Source of the DNA: Fibrobacter succinogenes
GTDB taxonomy: Bacteria; Fibrobacterota; Fibrobacteria; Fibrobacterales; Fibrobacteraceae
Assembly: GCA_902799745.1 (NCBI GenBank)
Contig: CADCBQ010000012.1
Location: 1 to 64,000 of the forward strand
Direction of reading: 5' to 3'
Length of the DNA stretch: 64,000 nt
Part shown: positions 25,414-34,043 of the stretch, piece after piece
How the letters are laid out: each line of letters begins with the position of its first letter
Position numbering within the stretch: position 1 is the first letter of the stretch
Position numbers and translations under genes: made by a program
Notes under the pieces: model-generated
What the model was told of the DNA's origin: nothing
Database searches by the model: none
What the model saw: only the letters and a program-made list of their open reading frames with translations

Positions 25414-25492
25414 GTCATCCTGAGCGAAGTCGATATACGAAACTAGACACTTTAGTGTCTTAGTTGAGTTAGGTTCGAAGGAGCAGGATCTA
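25414..25492. repeat. Dispersed intergenic repeat, copy 1
   Basis: It begins GTCATCCTGAGCGAAG and ends TTGAGTTAGGTTCGAAGGAGCAGGATCT, matching copy 2 at 39268 at both ends. The centre differs and holds a small hairpin (AGACACT/AGTGTCT). It lies just after typA and no reading frame crosses it. Confidence 0.75.
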
Positions 25493-25499
25493 AAAGCAT

Positions 25500-25527
25500 T
25501 AAAAGCCCCGCACTGCGGGGCTTTTTC
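25500..25527. terminator. Bidirectional terminator between typA and the ThiD-like gene
   Basis: AAAAGCCCCGC pairs with GCGGGGCTTTT around three bases, giving A-run and T-run flanks for both directions. Confidence 0.85.
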
Positions 25528-25546
25528 TTATGCAAAAGAGGGATGT

Positions 25547-26290
25547 TTACACCAAGAATCCTAAGCGTCCTTCGCCGGTTTGCAGGTATTCGTTCATGTA
25601 CTGCTTCGCGATTTCGCAGGCGGTAGGAACGTCTTTGCCGAGCGCTACGTTCGCAAGGATTGCCGAACTGAGCACGCAGCCGGTGCCGTGCTTGCCTTTG
25701 CCGGGGAGTCTCGGGCTGATAAACTTGAACTGTTCTTCGTTATACCACAAGGTGTCAATCGATTCCTTGCCGCGGGCATGGCCACCTTTCAGCAACACGG
25801 CAAAGTCACGACCCATCTTGATTTGACCGCGGGATTCCGCAAGGCCAAGGCCCAAATAGGCATACTCGTCCTGATTCGGGGTCACAAGATCAATCGACTT
25901 CATAATAGGCAAGAATTTTTCAGCATCGCGCATAAAGTGGAACCCAGCGCTTGCGCTTGCGATCGGGTCCCAAACAATAAATGCGTCCGGAGATTTTTCA
26001 CGGACAAACTCAACGATACGCTTGAGCGTGCGAGCCTTTTCCACAAGGCCAATCTTTACGTACTTAAACTTGTGTTTTTTAAAAAGAGTTTCGAGCTGTG
26101 CCTCGATGCGGTCCCAAATCACCCAGCCGGGAACCACGAATTCTTCTTCGTTTTGCTGCGTGAGTGCCGTGCAAACCGCCTGGCCATACACGCCAAAATG
26201 CGCCATCGTCTTGATGTCAGAGATAAAACCTGCTCCAGCAGAGCCGTCAAAGCCTGCCACCGTCAAAGCATGAATCAGTTTTTCACCCAT
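25547..26290 (-). CDS. Hydroxymethylpyrimidine/pyridoxal kinase, ThiD-like
   Basis: The 247-residue ribokinase-family protein should phosphorylate hydroxymethylpyrimidine (thiamine route) or pyridoxal. Visible family motifs are AGFDGSAGAG near 12-21, VWDPIASASAG, DLVTPNQDEY, LLKGGHARG and KGKHGTGCVLSSAI, whose GTGC holds the catalytic base region. It is slightly shorter than typical ThiD (about 265). No thiamine genes or TPP riboswitch lie nearby, so the substrate is uncertain. The gene is 13 bases downstream of the MgtC-like membrane protein gene, so the two are probably co-transcribed. Confidence 0.82.
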   Translation of the reverse strand: MGEKLIHALTVAGFDGSAGAGFISDIKTMAHFGVYGQAVCTALTQQNEEEFVVPGWVIWDRIEAQLETLFKKHKFKYVKIGLVEKARTLKRIVEFVREKSPDAFIVWDPIASASAGFHFMRDAEKFLPIMKSIDLVTPNQDEYAYLGLGLAESRGQIKMGRDFAVLLKGGHARGKESIDTLWYNEEQFKFISPRLPGKGKHGTGCVLSSAILANVALGKDVPTACEIAKQYMNEYLQTGEGRLGFLV

Positions 26291-26303
26291 ACCCTATCCT
26301 TTT

Positions 26304-27608
26304 CTACATCAAATAATACCCAATCAGACCGCCTGTAACGACACAAATCAACACCACCGCAGGCAGAATCGGGCGGCGCATGGACTTTGCGCCCAACACG
26401 CACACCATAGCACCTTTAGTCAATGTGTTGGCGAGGCTTGCAAACAAGAGCGCAAGCACCAGTTCACGCACCGCAAGGCCCGATTTTAAATTCATATCGA
26501 TCACCGAGAACGCAACCGCATCCATTTCGGCGGCGCCGCCCAAGAAGCTACAAGCGAGCAACGCACCCGAGCCCAGGTAAACGCGGGCGGCATTGGCGAC
26601 AAACATCACGCATGTAAAAATCACGCCGAATTTAATGGCGGGCAGCAACTTAAACGGGTTCGTAAAGTCAGCCGATTTCTGCTGGTGATTGCGGAATTCC
26701 TTGACCTTCAGGTACAACGCATACAAGAGCGCCGGCACCACCGGCAACAGCAGCGGGAGCGCCAGCGGTTTCGCAAGAGCCCCACTCAAGAAAATGCAAA
26801 TCAGGTAGAGGCGCACATACATCACCGCCCAGCTCAGCACAATGCCAAGCGTAAAGTCTGACGCATAAGCCTCGTTTTCGCGGCTACGCCCCGCTAAATT
26901 CAAAGTCAGCGCCGTACTGCTCGCAAGACCTCCCAAGAGTCCGGTCAACCAAATGCCCTTACCCGGTCCCACAATTTTAATCAAGCCGTAGCCGACAAAT
27001 CCGATACCCGAAATGAACACCACGAAAATCCAGATGGAACGCGGATTCAAGACCTCAAGTCCCGGCGGGCCATAGGAATTGTTTGGAAGGAACGGCAAGA
27101 CCAACGCCGTAATCACCGCAAACTTTACGATGGCAATAATGTCTTCTTTCGAAAGCTTTTGTGCAAAAGTATGCAACTGCTCCTTCGCCGAAAGCACCCA
27201 AAGAATCACCACCACAATTACGCAAGATTCCAGCAGACGCCCGTACCAGCAAATACCGCCGAGCAAGTACACAATCACCACCGCCACGCTCGTGGTAATG
27301 CCGTCACCACCCGGGAGACGATCCCCTGTAGAGTTCTCATTCTTTCGATGTCCAATCGCAAAAGACACGTGCATGGCCATCAAGAGCATGCCGACCACAA
27401 TGAATCCGGTAACAAAAGGCGCCACACCACCCATCTGGTCCGACAGAAGCGCCGCCATGGCGCCCGCAAGTCCCACCAGGGTAAAAGTACGAACACCGGC
27501 CGGATGCCTATCCGACTGGTCGTAATAAGTGTGCTCGCGCTGCAGGCCAATTATCAGACCAATGCCAATCGCGGCCGCCAAACGATAAAAAACATTAAAG
27601 TCAAGCAT
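26304..27608 (-). CDS. MgtC/DUF4010 family membrane protein
   Basis: The 434-residue inner-membrane protein has about 11-12 hydrophobic segments. The N-terminal 140 residues match the MgtC/SapB module (IGIGLIIGLQREH and GVRTFTLVGLAGA), and the rest matches the DUF4010 part (LTGLLGGLASSTALTLNLAGRS, GAAEMDAVAFS). The family is abundant in Gram-negative bacteria but its transport substrate is not settled. Magnesium and other ions have been proposed. The stop is 13 bases before the ThiD-like gene. The upstream region holds a short tandem-like GACGAGA repeat and no obvious promoter. Confidence 0.8.
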   Translation of the reverse strand: MLDFNVFYRLAAAIGIGLIIGLQREHTYYDQSDRHPAGVRTFTLVGLAGAMAALLSDQMGGVAPFVTGFIVVGMLLMAMHVSFAIGHRKNENSTGDRLPGGDGITTSVAVVIVYLLGGICWYGRLLESCVIVVVILWVLSAKEQLHTFAQKLSKEDIIAIVKFAVITALVLPFLPNNSYGPPGLEVLNPRSIWIFVVFISGIGFVGYGLIKIVGPGKGIWLTGLLGGLASSTALTLNLAGRSRENEAYASDFTLGIVLSWAVMYVRLYLICIFLSGALAKPLALPLLLPVVPALLYALYLKVKEFRNHQQKSADFTNPFKLLPAIKFGVIFTCVMFVANAARVYLGSGALLACSFLGGAAEMDAVAFSVIDMNLKSGLAVRELVLALLFASLANTLTKGAMVCVLGAKSMRRPILPAVVLICVVTGGLIGYYLM

Positions 27609-27621
27609 GTCTTTAATATAT

Positions 27622-27652
27622 ATTAAAGACGAAAGACGAGAAACTAGAGATG
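27622..27652. repeat. Short GACGAGA-type tandem-like repeat
   Basis: The intergenic stretch reads GACGAAAGACGAGAAACTAGAGATGAG. The same heptamer occurs several times within the UvrA-paralogue gene at 40838-40908, so this is part of a dispersed family. Confidence 0.5.
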
Positions 27653-27673
27653 AGCGAAAATATCAAAAAAAAA

Positions 27674-29392
27674 TTATTCTTTCCGCACTAATTTCGACTT
27701 CATCGACGCCTTCATGGCATACATGCGTTCATCTGCCAAATGATAAACTTTTTCGGCCTCGATATTGGCTTCTTCAATTTCACTAAAGCCATGTTTCAAA
27801 AATTCGTGCTTGTAAGCCACGCCATACGCAACTTCCAACGGAACGGGCAATTTTTCGCTACGTTCCTTTTCTAAATCCTTCATGTTAGAAATGGCATCGT
27901 TCACATCGGCCACATGTTCACTTCGGACAATGGCCATGAACTCATCACCGCCCACACGAATCGCGGTTCCAACCCCCGCAAAAGTTTCCTTAAAGACCTC
28001 GGCAAATGTTTTAATGAGTCTATCACCTTCGTTATGGCCGTACTTGTCATTCACAGTCTTAAGACCATTCATATCAATACTGATAATGGCATAATCTCCA
28101 AAGTTTTTATCAAGGATTTCAAAAATCTGCTGGCACTTGGCACGGTTATAAAGTCCGGTCAAAGCGTCCAGATAAGCCATTGTAGCAAGGATTCCCTTTT
28201 CGGCACGGTCTTCCAAAATGTAAACCAAATAAACGACATAACTTTGAACCAGCGAAAACACAAAGCCTAGCGTTCCCAGCGGAATCCAGGACGATTCCAA
28301 CAACGGGTTGTCCACAGCGAGATAGCGGGCAAAATTAAAGCGAAGCATGTCCGCCACCACCATCACCACAAAGAACAAAACACCGCGGGAAAGGAGCTTT
28401 CCGGACTCGTCCATTTTCTTGTTGTAGAGAATACCGGAATAAACAAAGTATACCAAACCGGCAAATACAACCGTATGGAAAAACACCAGCATTTGCGGGT
28501 AGAACAACACGCCCGTAAAATGAAGAACCGAAGAGACAACCAAGTAAGCAACTTCATAGGTCACCAGAAACTTCATGACCCAAGTCTTGTATTGGTTGAG
28601 ACGAGTCCGTTGCATGTTCCAAAGCAACAGCGTAAACGGGATCGGGGCAAAATAAAGGCAGATATATTCAAGCGTCGTATTGAGCGTCAAATTGTAAGAC
28701 ACGACTTGGATCAGTTTCGTATAGCACATTGTCCAGGTGCCAAACGTAAACGACAAGAGCCCAATCATCAACAGACGGAAATAATTGACGCCGTAAATTC
28801 GCATGACGGCACCAACCAGAACAGCAAGCAATCCAAAAAGAATCAGGAATATTCCAATGACAAGCGCAAAAATATGGCGTGAGGAATAATCGCTCACGGC
28901 GTATTCTTCGGGCACAAGTTCATATTTCGAAAAAGTAATTTTCCTGTTGTCTATTTTTTCGACAAGAACCACTTTCAACTTTTGATGATCGCCATGATTC
29001 AAATGAACATAGTGGTAACCGCACCCCGGAAACACGCGGTCTTTACCATACTCATACACGCTTTTTCCGTTTTCAAAAACCTCAACAGCACTATGTACCG
29101 TCCGGAACCTGAATATCGGATGCGCAATCTGGTTTGCAGAAATCTTGCCTTCCAAGATTAACGAATCACCACTCATCAGTTTCTTGGGGAATGTATAATT
29201 CACCAAGGACTCTACGCCGGTTATTTCGCCCTTGTAAGTAACAGTCCAACCTTTGTCAAGACGAACATGTTGCGGCGCTACGCCGTTGGAACGAACGGCA
29301 ACCAAAAAAACAACAAACAGCAAAAGTAGTACGACAGCCGAAACTGACGTAACCCACAAATATTGCTTATGAATTCTTTCGGTTTCTATCAA
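27674..29392 (-). CDS. Membrane diguanylate cyclase with periplasmic sensor and seven helices
   Basis: The 572-residue protein has an N-terminal membrane helix (14-35) and a periplasmic beta-rich domain of about 150 residues resembling 7TMR-DISM sensors. Seven membrane helices follow between about 175 and 395, then a GGDEF domain with the intact signature at 481-485. No RxxD inhibitory site precedes the signature, unlike the cyclase at 753. It should produce c-di-GMP in response to an outside ligand, perhaps a carbohydrate. The start is a TTG directly after the folA stop, with GGGAG six bases before it, so translation is coupled to folA. Confidence 0.85.
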   Translation of the reverse strand: MIETERIHKQYLWVTSVSAVVLLLLFVVFLVAVRSNGVAPQHVRLDKGWTVTYKGEITGVESLVNYTFPKKLMSGDSLILEGKISANQIAHPIFRFRTVHSAVEVFENGKSVYEYGKDRVFPGCGYHYVHLNHGDHQKLKVVLVEKIDNRKITFSKYELVPEEYAVSDYSSRHIFALVIGIFLILFGLLAVLVGAVMRIYGVNYFRLLMIGLLSFTFGTWTMCYTKLIQVVSYNLTLNTTLEYICLYFAPIPFTLLLWNMQRTRLNQYKTWVMKFLVTYEVAYLVVSSVLHFTGVLFYPQMLVFFHTVVFAGLVYFVYSGILYNKKMDESGKLLSRGVLFFVVMVVADMLRFNFARYLAVDNPLLESSWIPLGTLGFVFSLVQSYVVYLVYILEDRAEKGILATMAYLDALTGLYNRAKCQQIFEILDKNFGDYAIISIDMNGLKTVNDKYGHNEGDRLIKTFAEVFKETFAGVGTAIRVGGDEFMAIVRSEHVADVNDAISNMKDLEKERSEKLPVPLEVAYGVAYKHEFLKHGFSEIEEANIEAEKVYHLADERMYAMKASMKSKLVRKE

Positions 29393-29878
29393 TTAGCGCT
29401 CCCAGACTTCGAATACGGTGGGATAATCGTTCTTTTCGTCGGCTTCGAAATGCTCTTCGCTCACCTTATGCCAACCCTCGCCCCATTCCGGGAACAGCAC
29501 ATCGCCATCTACATCGGCAAGGACGCGGGTTACATAGAGTTTTTGCACCAAGGGCATGGCTTCGCGGTAAACCGCCGCGCCGCCAATGATAAAGCATTCC
29601 GTTTCGTGGGCGGCGCGGGCAGATTCAATCGCCTGCGAAAGATTGCCGCACACAACGCAACCCGGTGCTTCGAAAGCAGGATTGCGCGTAAGCACGTAAT
29701 TCGTGCGGTTCGGGAGCGGACGTCCGATATCGTCGTAATTCTTGCGACCAAGCACAATGGAATGCCCAGTCGTAATCGCCTTAAAGCGCTTAAGGTCAGC
29801 GGACAAATGCCAAGGCAAGTGACCGTCGCGACCGATTACATTGTTCTGAGATATTGCAACAATTGCAGAAATCAACAT
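29393..29878 (-). CDS. folA: Dihydrofolate reductase
   Basis: FolA reduces dihydrofolate to tetrahydrofolate with NADPH. The 161-residue protein has the standard length and motifs: AIVAISQNNVIG, LPWHLSADLKRFK (the catalytic acid is the aspartate in SADL), LGRKNYDDIGRPLPNR, and FIIGGAAVYREAMP for cofactor binding. It follows thyA by 20 bases on the same strand. This is the usual pairing, since thymidylate synthase turns methylene-tetrahydrofolate into dihydrofolate. The stop codon abuts the TTG start of the 7TM diguanylate cyclase. Confidence 0.96.
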   Translation of the reverse strand: MLISAIVAISQNNVIGRDGHLPWHLSADLKRFKAITTGHSIVLGRKNYDDIGRPLPNRTNYVLTRNPAFEAPGCVVCGNLSQAIESARAAHETECFIIGGAAVYREAMPLVQKLYVTRVLADVDGDVLFPEWGEGWHKVSEEHFEADEKNDYPTVFEVWER

Positions 29879-29898
29879 ATCTTTGCCTCCCCCTTCGA

Positions 29899-30711
29899 TT
29901 ACACCGCTATCGGTGCTTTAATCGTCGGCCACGGATCGTAATCGACCAGTTCAAAATCTTCGAACTTGAATTCGAAAAGATCCTTGATTGCCGGGTTCAA
30001 CTTCATAGTCGGCAACTTACGCGGCGTACGCGTCAGTTGTTCACGGGCCTGTTCAAAGTGGTTCGAGTACAGGTGCGTATCACCCAAGGTATGAATGAAT
30101 TCACCCGGTTCATAATCGCAAACCTGCGCAAGCATCAAGGTCAACAGCGCATAAGAGGCGATATTGAACGGCACCCCGAGGAACGTATCGGCACTGCGCT
30201 GGTAAAGCTGGCAGCTGAGCTTGCGCTTGCCAGAGGCTCCAACACCGCCCACATAGAATTGGAACAAGCAGTGGCAAGGCGGCAGGGCCATCTTGTCGAC
30301 TTCGGCCACGTTCCAGGCGCACACCAGGTGTCTGCGGGAATCCGGATTGTTCTTGAGGCTATTAATCAAATTCTGAATCTGGTCGATATGTCCACCATCG
30401 GGAGTCGGCCAGCTACGCCACTGGTGACCGTAAACCGGGCCCAGGTCACCGTTTTCATCGGCCCATTCGTCCCAAATGGTCACCTTGTTGTCGTGCAGGT
30501 ACTTAATGTTCGTATCACCCTTCAAGAACCACAACAATTCATGGATAATCGAACGCAAATGAAGCTTTTTCGTGGTCAAGCAAGGGAATCCCTTGGACAA
30601 GTCGTAACGGCACTGGCGGCCAAACACGGAGCGCGTTCCCGTTCCCGTACGGTCAGAACGATCCACCCCATTTTCCAAAATATCCTTGAGCAGGTCTAAG
30701 TATTGTTGCAT
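29899..30711 (-). CDS. thyA: Thymidylate synthase
   Basis: ThyA methylates dUMP to dTMP using methylene-tetrahydrofolate. The 270-residue sequence has the expected length. It shows [12 protein letters not shown] (phosphate-binding loop), [15 protein letters not shown], the active-site cysteine in [12 protein letters not shown], and the [20 protein letters not shown] signature, followed by the HxYxNH-type site (DTHLYSNH). It heads the thyA-folA-cyclase gene row on the minus strand. The upstream 80 bases are low-complexity repeat with no clear promoter. Presence of folA beside it agrees with the folate-consuming ThyA rather than ThyX. Confidence 0.97.
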   Translation of the reverse strand: MQQYLDLLKDILENGVDRSDRTGTGTRSVFGRQCRYDLSKGFPCLTTKKLHLRSIIHELLWFLKGDTNIKYLHDNKVTIWDEWADENGDLGPVYGHQWRSWPTPDGGHIDQIQNLINSLKNNPDSRRHLVCAWNVAEVDKMALPPCHCLFQFYVGGVGASGKRKLSCQLYQRSADTFLGVPFNIASYALLTLMLAQVCDYEPGEFIHTLGDTHLYSNHFEQAREQLTRTPRKLPTMKLNPAIKDLFEFKFEDFELVDYDPWPTIKAPIAV

Positions 30712-30721
30712 ATAGCCAATT

Positions 30722-30792
30722 TAATAAAAATGTGAGATGTGTAATGTAAGATGTGAAATTAGAAACGATTATTCATTACTCATTCCACATTA
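30722..30792. repeat. Low-complexity GTGAGATGTG/ATTACTCATT repeat
   Basis: The gap upstream of thyA is made of near-repeats, GTGAGATGTGTAATGTAAGATGTGAAAT then ATTACTCATTCCACATTACTCATTG. TGAGATGTG and its complement CACATTAC-like copies alternate. No coding potential is visible. Confidence 0.5.
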
Positions 30793-30793
30793 C

Positions 30794-31039
30794 TCATTGT
30801 TCATCCCCAAAAATTTCCACGCGCTTGTACTGCTTCACCTTTTTGTCTTCGGTGACCGCTTTTTCGCGCAAAAGGGCGTTAACGGCCTGCAAAATGAGGT
30901 CTTGGGTATGCTTGGGCACAGGCTTTTTGCCGAGGCGCGCCTTCTGCACCATCTTGTGGTTCAAATTTGCCGGGAGCATTTCCACGAGATCGTGGTTGGA
31001 GGCATCAAGGGACTGGAGAATTTCGTCGAGTTTGGTCAT
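30794..31039 (-). CDS. Small hypothetical protein, 81 residues
   Basis: The frame encodes an 81-residue, mostly helical and charged protein without signal peptide or cysteine. Residues 44-66 form a possible amphipathic helix, and the end is rich in K and E. No family is recognised. It is bounded on both sides by low-complexity repeats. The codon use, with AAG, CTC and GAG, resembles real genes in the window. A GG-rich ribosome site is not obvious. I consider it more likely than not to be real, with no function to offer. Confidence 0.5.
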   Translation of the reverse strand: MTKLDEILQSLDASNHDLVEMLPANLNHKMVQKARLGKKPVPKHTQDLILQAVNALLREKAVTEDKKVKQYKRVEIFGDEQ

Positions 31040-31040
31040 A

Positions 31041-31085
31041 GAGGAGTAGGAAGTTAGAAGTGGACAGTAGGAAGTAGGAAGAGAT
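31041..31085. repeat. GTAGGAAGT-type tandem-like repeat
   Basis: The gap reads GAGTAGGAAGTTAGAAGTGGACAGTAGGAAGTAGGAAGAG, several imperfect copies of TAGGAAGT. It sits between the small hypothetical gene and the OmpA terminator. Confidence 0.55.
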
Positions 31086-31100
31086 TTTTGATTAAGATAG

Positions 31101-31131
31101 AAAAAGTCCCCGGCGGTATGCCAGGGACTTT
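31101..31131 (-). terminator. Terminator of the large OmpA-family gene
   Basis: On the minus strand AAAGTCCCTGGC pairs imperfectly with GCCGGGGACTTTT around ATACC, followed by TTTTTC. It begins about 20 bases after the stop codon. Confidence 0.75.
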
Positions 31132-31150
31132 ATTCAAAGGTTAGCGAAGA

Positions 31151-33877
31151 TTACTGAACCAAGTTGCTTTCGCACTGAGTACCGTCGTTATCCGGCGTTA
31201 CGAAGTGCATTTCGATACGGCGGTTCATTTCGCGGCCTTCAGCAGTGCTGTTGTCGTCGATCGGGCAGCTAGAGCCCATACCGATGGCCTTGATACGATC
31301 CTTCTTCACGCCAGCCTTGGTGAGGGTCTTCATCACTTCCTTAGCGCGGTTTTCAGAAAGCTTCTGGTTGGTCTTTTCCTTACCCACGTTGTCGGTGTGA
31401 CCCTGGATCACAATCTTCAGATCCTTATAGCTGTCGTCTTCGACGAGCTTCTTGGCGACACCCTGGAGGATCTTGCGTGCGTTGCTTTCCAAGGTAGCCT
31501 TACCACTCTTGAAGGTCACGCCATCGAGCTTTTCAGCAGCCTTCTTCGGGCAACCATGGCCGTCGTCACCCGGTTCATCCGGGCAGCGGTCGATACCGGT
31601 ACAGACGCTTTCGAATTCCTTCTGGAGTTTCTTGGTTGCAACCCATTCAGAGCAGACACCGTCCTTATCCGGGTCCGGATCATCTTCAATCGGGCAACCC
31701 TTGTTCCATTCAGGACCAGCTTCGAGTTCGCAACGGTCATAGCCGCGGCACATTTCCTTGAACTGGTCAAGCATCTTCTGCTTGGTAACCCACGGAGAGC
31801 AGAGGGAGTCTCCATCCGGGTCCGGGCTTTCCATCGGGCAGCCCTGAGCAAATGCTTCACCGGCTTCGGTCGGACACTTGTCAACGCCAGCACAGATACC
31901 ATCATACTGGTCAAGCATGTTCTTTTCGGTTACCCACGGATCGCAGAGGCCATCCTGGTCGGTATCCGGGTTGCCAAGCGGGCAGCCTTCATTCGTTGCC
32001 GGGCCGAGTTCGGTCGGGCACTTGTCGATACCCTTACAAGACTTGTCAATGAACCATTCCTTGGCCATAGCTTCGTCTTCAGCAGCCTTTTCGAAGTAGA
32101 AGCCCATCTTCTTTTCGGTTACCCACGGGTCGCAGAGGCCGTCGTTATCGGCATCCGGATCATCCCATGCACAACCCTTGTTGGCTGCGGAGCCTGCTTC
32201 ACCCGGACACATATCGTAACCCTTACAGATGTCGGCGAATTCGTTCATGGCGCCTTCGTCAGTCACCCACGGAGAGCAGAGACCGTCACCATCCGGGTCC
32301 GGCTGCTTGGTCGGGCAACCGTTGAATGCCGGTGAACCAGCCTGTGCCGGGCAATCGTCGATACCTTCGCAAACGCTAGCGAACTTCTTGAGCATCTTCT
32401 TCTGAGAGACCCACGGGTCGCAAACGCCATCCTGGTCGGCATCCGGATTGTCGAGCGGGCAACCATCGTCGCCTTCACCCGCTTCACTCGGGCACTGGTC
32501 GACGCCTTCGCAAACTTCAGAAAATTCAGATTCGAAACCCTTTTCAGCAACCCAGGCATCGCAAACGCCGTCTTCGTCAGCATCCGGATTACCCAGCGGG
32601 CAACCCTGATTCAAACGGTGACCGACATCGTCCGGGCACTTGTCTTCGTCATCCGTAACGCCATCGCCGTCGCGGTCCTGAGCCAGCAGGAAGCCGCTCC
32701 AAGTGATACCGCCGTAAACAGTGAACTTCGGGTTCACGCGATTGCGTTCTGCACGAACGGCATCAGTTTCAGCGTATTCAAAAATGTTCTGGCTATACAT
32801 ACCCGTCGCATCATCAATACCATTCACAATGATTACAGATCCATTACGATCGCCATCGGTCAGGACTTCGTTATTGTGCAGATACTTGTCTCCACCGAGG
32901 TAGTAAGAAGCACCCAAGTGGATATCGACACCCACCGGCAGGTGGAATACCAAGGCACCAGTCAACTGCTTCATGTCGAGTTTGTCTTCATTTTCAGCAC
33001 AGAACTTCAAACCGCTAGCCTTATCGAACGCGCAAGTCGCAAGGTCATCCGTCTGAATATCCCAATAGAATTCAGCAAACAACGACATAAATTCCATAAA
33101 GTAGACTTCAGCGGCAGCGCTCATGAACGGGAGCGACATATAATCACTGTTCGTCACATAGCGATAACCGCCGTTCAAGTGAAGCAGGAACGGGAAGCCA
33201 TCGCCACCGTCCAACTTGCTTGCATCCATCGTAATGGCAAGACCACCCTTAAGGGTTGTAACCTTGCTGCCAAAGGGATATGCAACACCAGTCTTCTTGT
33301 TGATATATTCCGGTTCACGAATCCAAAGGCCCTGTTTTTCAGGATTGGAGGTTCCGAAAGCAGCACCGCCAAACACGGCGATATCGAACACCTGGTCTTC
33401 CGGAAGTGGGAAACGAGCCTTCAAGTCAACCTTGAGGTTACCAATATATCCAACCTTCGTATTGGAAATCGGGCCCTTATTGTCGACGTCTTCTGCAGTA
33501 AACTGGTCATAATACACCGGCAACGTAACACCGACATCGAAGTAGTGCCAAACACCGATAGCAAAACCGAGGTAAGCAGAGCCACCCACGAAGTCCTTCA
33601 CTTCGGCATTACGTTCTTGCGCGAAAATATATCCATTTGTCATATCGGCAACAGCGTAATTTTCTTTTAGAGCTGTTCCGTTATCGCCGTTCGGGAACAT
33701 ATCGTTACCGAAAGCTGCATCGCCCAAAAGGGTAAACACTAGTTTGGAATGGCCAAGGGACTGAGCGGACTGGGTCTTATTCACACCCACAAAGCCTTCC
33801 TTGTTTATCGTCTGGGGATGTCCAGCAAAGGCGGAAGTCGCCAAAGCAAGGGCAAGACCCATAGCTACCTTTTTCAT
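31151..33877 (-). CDS. Large OmpA-family outer-membrane protein with thrombospondin-3-type repeats
   Basis: The 908-residue protein has a signal peptide (cleavage near SAFA, residue 18). An eight-strand-type barrel of about 370 residues follows. Residues 395-780 hold calcium-binding-like repeats. The first is a plain DRDGDGVTDDEDKCP unit. Seven longer units of about 48 residues come next, each with DxDxDGxC, PWV, FxxxCxG, CP and GCP, thus four cysteines per unit. The C-terminal OmpA peptidoglycan-binding domain follows (VIQGHTDNVG, LSENRAKEVMKTL, GMGSSCPID, NRRIEMHF). It should tie the outer membrane to the cell wall with a stiff, calcium-stabilised rod between. An AAGGAG site precedes the ATG. 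Confidence 0.9.
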   Translation of the reverse strand: MKKVAMGLALALATSAFAGHPQTINKEGFVGVNKTQSAQSLGHSKLVFTLLGDAAFGNDMFPNGDNGTALKENYAVADMTNGYIFAQERNAEVKDFVGGSAYLGFAIGVWHYFDVGVTLPVYYDQFTAEDVDNKGPISNTKVGYIGNLKVDLKARFPLPEDQVFDIAVFGGAAFGTSNPEKQGLWIREPEYINKKTGVAYPFGSKVTTLKGGLAITMDASKLDGGDGFPFLLHLNGGYRYVTNSDYMSLPFMSAAAEVYFMEFMSLFAEFYWDIQTDDLATCAFDKASGLKFCAENEDKLDMKQLTGALVFHLPVGVDIHLGASYYLGGDKYLHNNEVLTDGDRNGSVIIVNGIDDATGMYSQNIFEYAETDAVRAERNRVNPKFTVYGGITWSGFLLAQDRDGDGVTDDEDKCPDDVGHRLNQGCPLGNPDADEDGVCDAWVAEKGFESEFSEVCEGVDQCPSEAGEGDDGCPLDNPDADQDGVCDPWVSQKKMLKKFASVCEGIDDCPAQAGSPAFNGCPTKQPDPDGDGLCSPWVTDEGAMNEFADICKGYDMCPGEAGSAANKGCAWDDPDADNDGLCDPWVTEKKMGFYFEKAAEDEAMAKEWFIDKSCKGIDKCPTELGPATNEGCPLGNPDTDQDGLCDPWVTEKNMLDQYDGICAGVDKCPTEAGEAFAQGCPMESPDPDGDSLCSPWVTKQKMLDQFKEMCRGYDRCELEAGPEWNKGCPIEDDPDPDKDGVCSEWVATKKLQKEFESVCTGIDRCPDEPGDDGHGCPKKAAEKLDGVTFKSGKATLESNARKILQGVAKKLVEDDSYKDLKIVIQGHTDNVGKEKTNQKLSENRAKEVMKTLTKAGVKKDRIKAIGMGSSCPIDDNSTAEGREMNRRIEMHFVTPDNDGTQCESNLVQ

Positions 33878-34043
33878 AGCATCTCCTTATAGTGGGCAAC
33901 CACCAAACAAGGCTACCCGATTTAACTATTGTAAATATAACTTATTAGTTTAAAAAACAATCCATATATATGCTTTTTTTTTGAAATTTAATGAAAATCA
34001 CACAACGACCCACGTTGTAGCATTTTTGTAACATGGACCTGGG

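Noticed and set aside
31520..32690. CRISPR-like periodic repeats
   Set aside because: The periodicity is about 145 bases and follows codons of the calcium-type repeat protein.
33990..34043. Terminator for radC
   Set aside because: ACAACG/CGTTGT pair around GGGT on the minus strand, but the following bases are not a T-run, so support was too weak to list.
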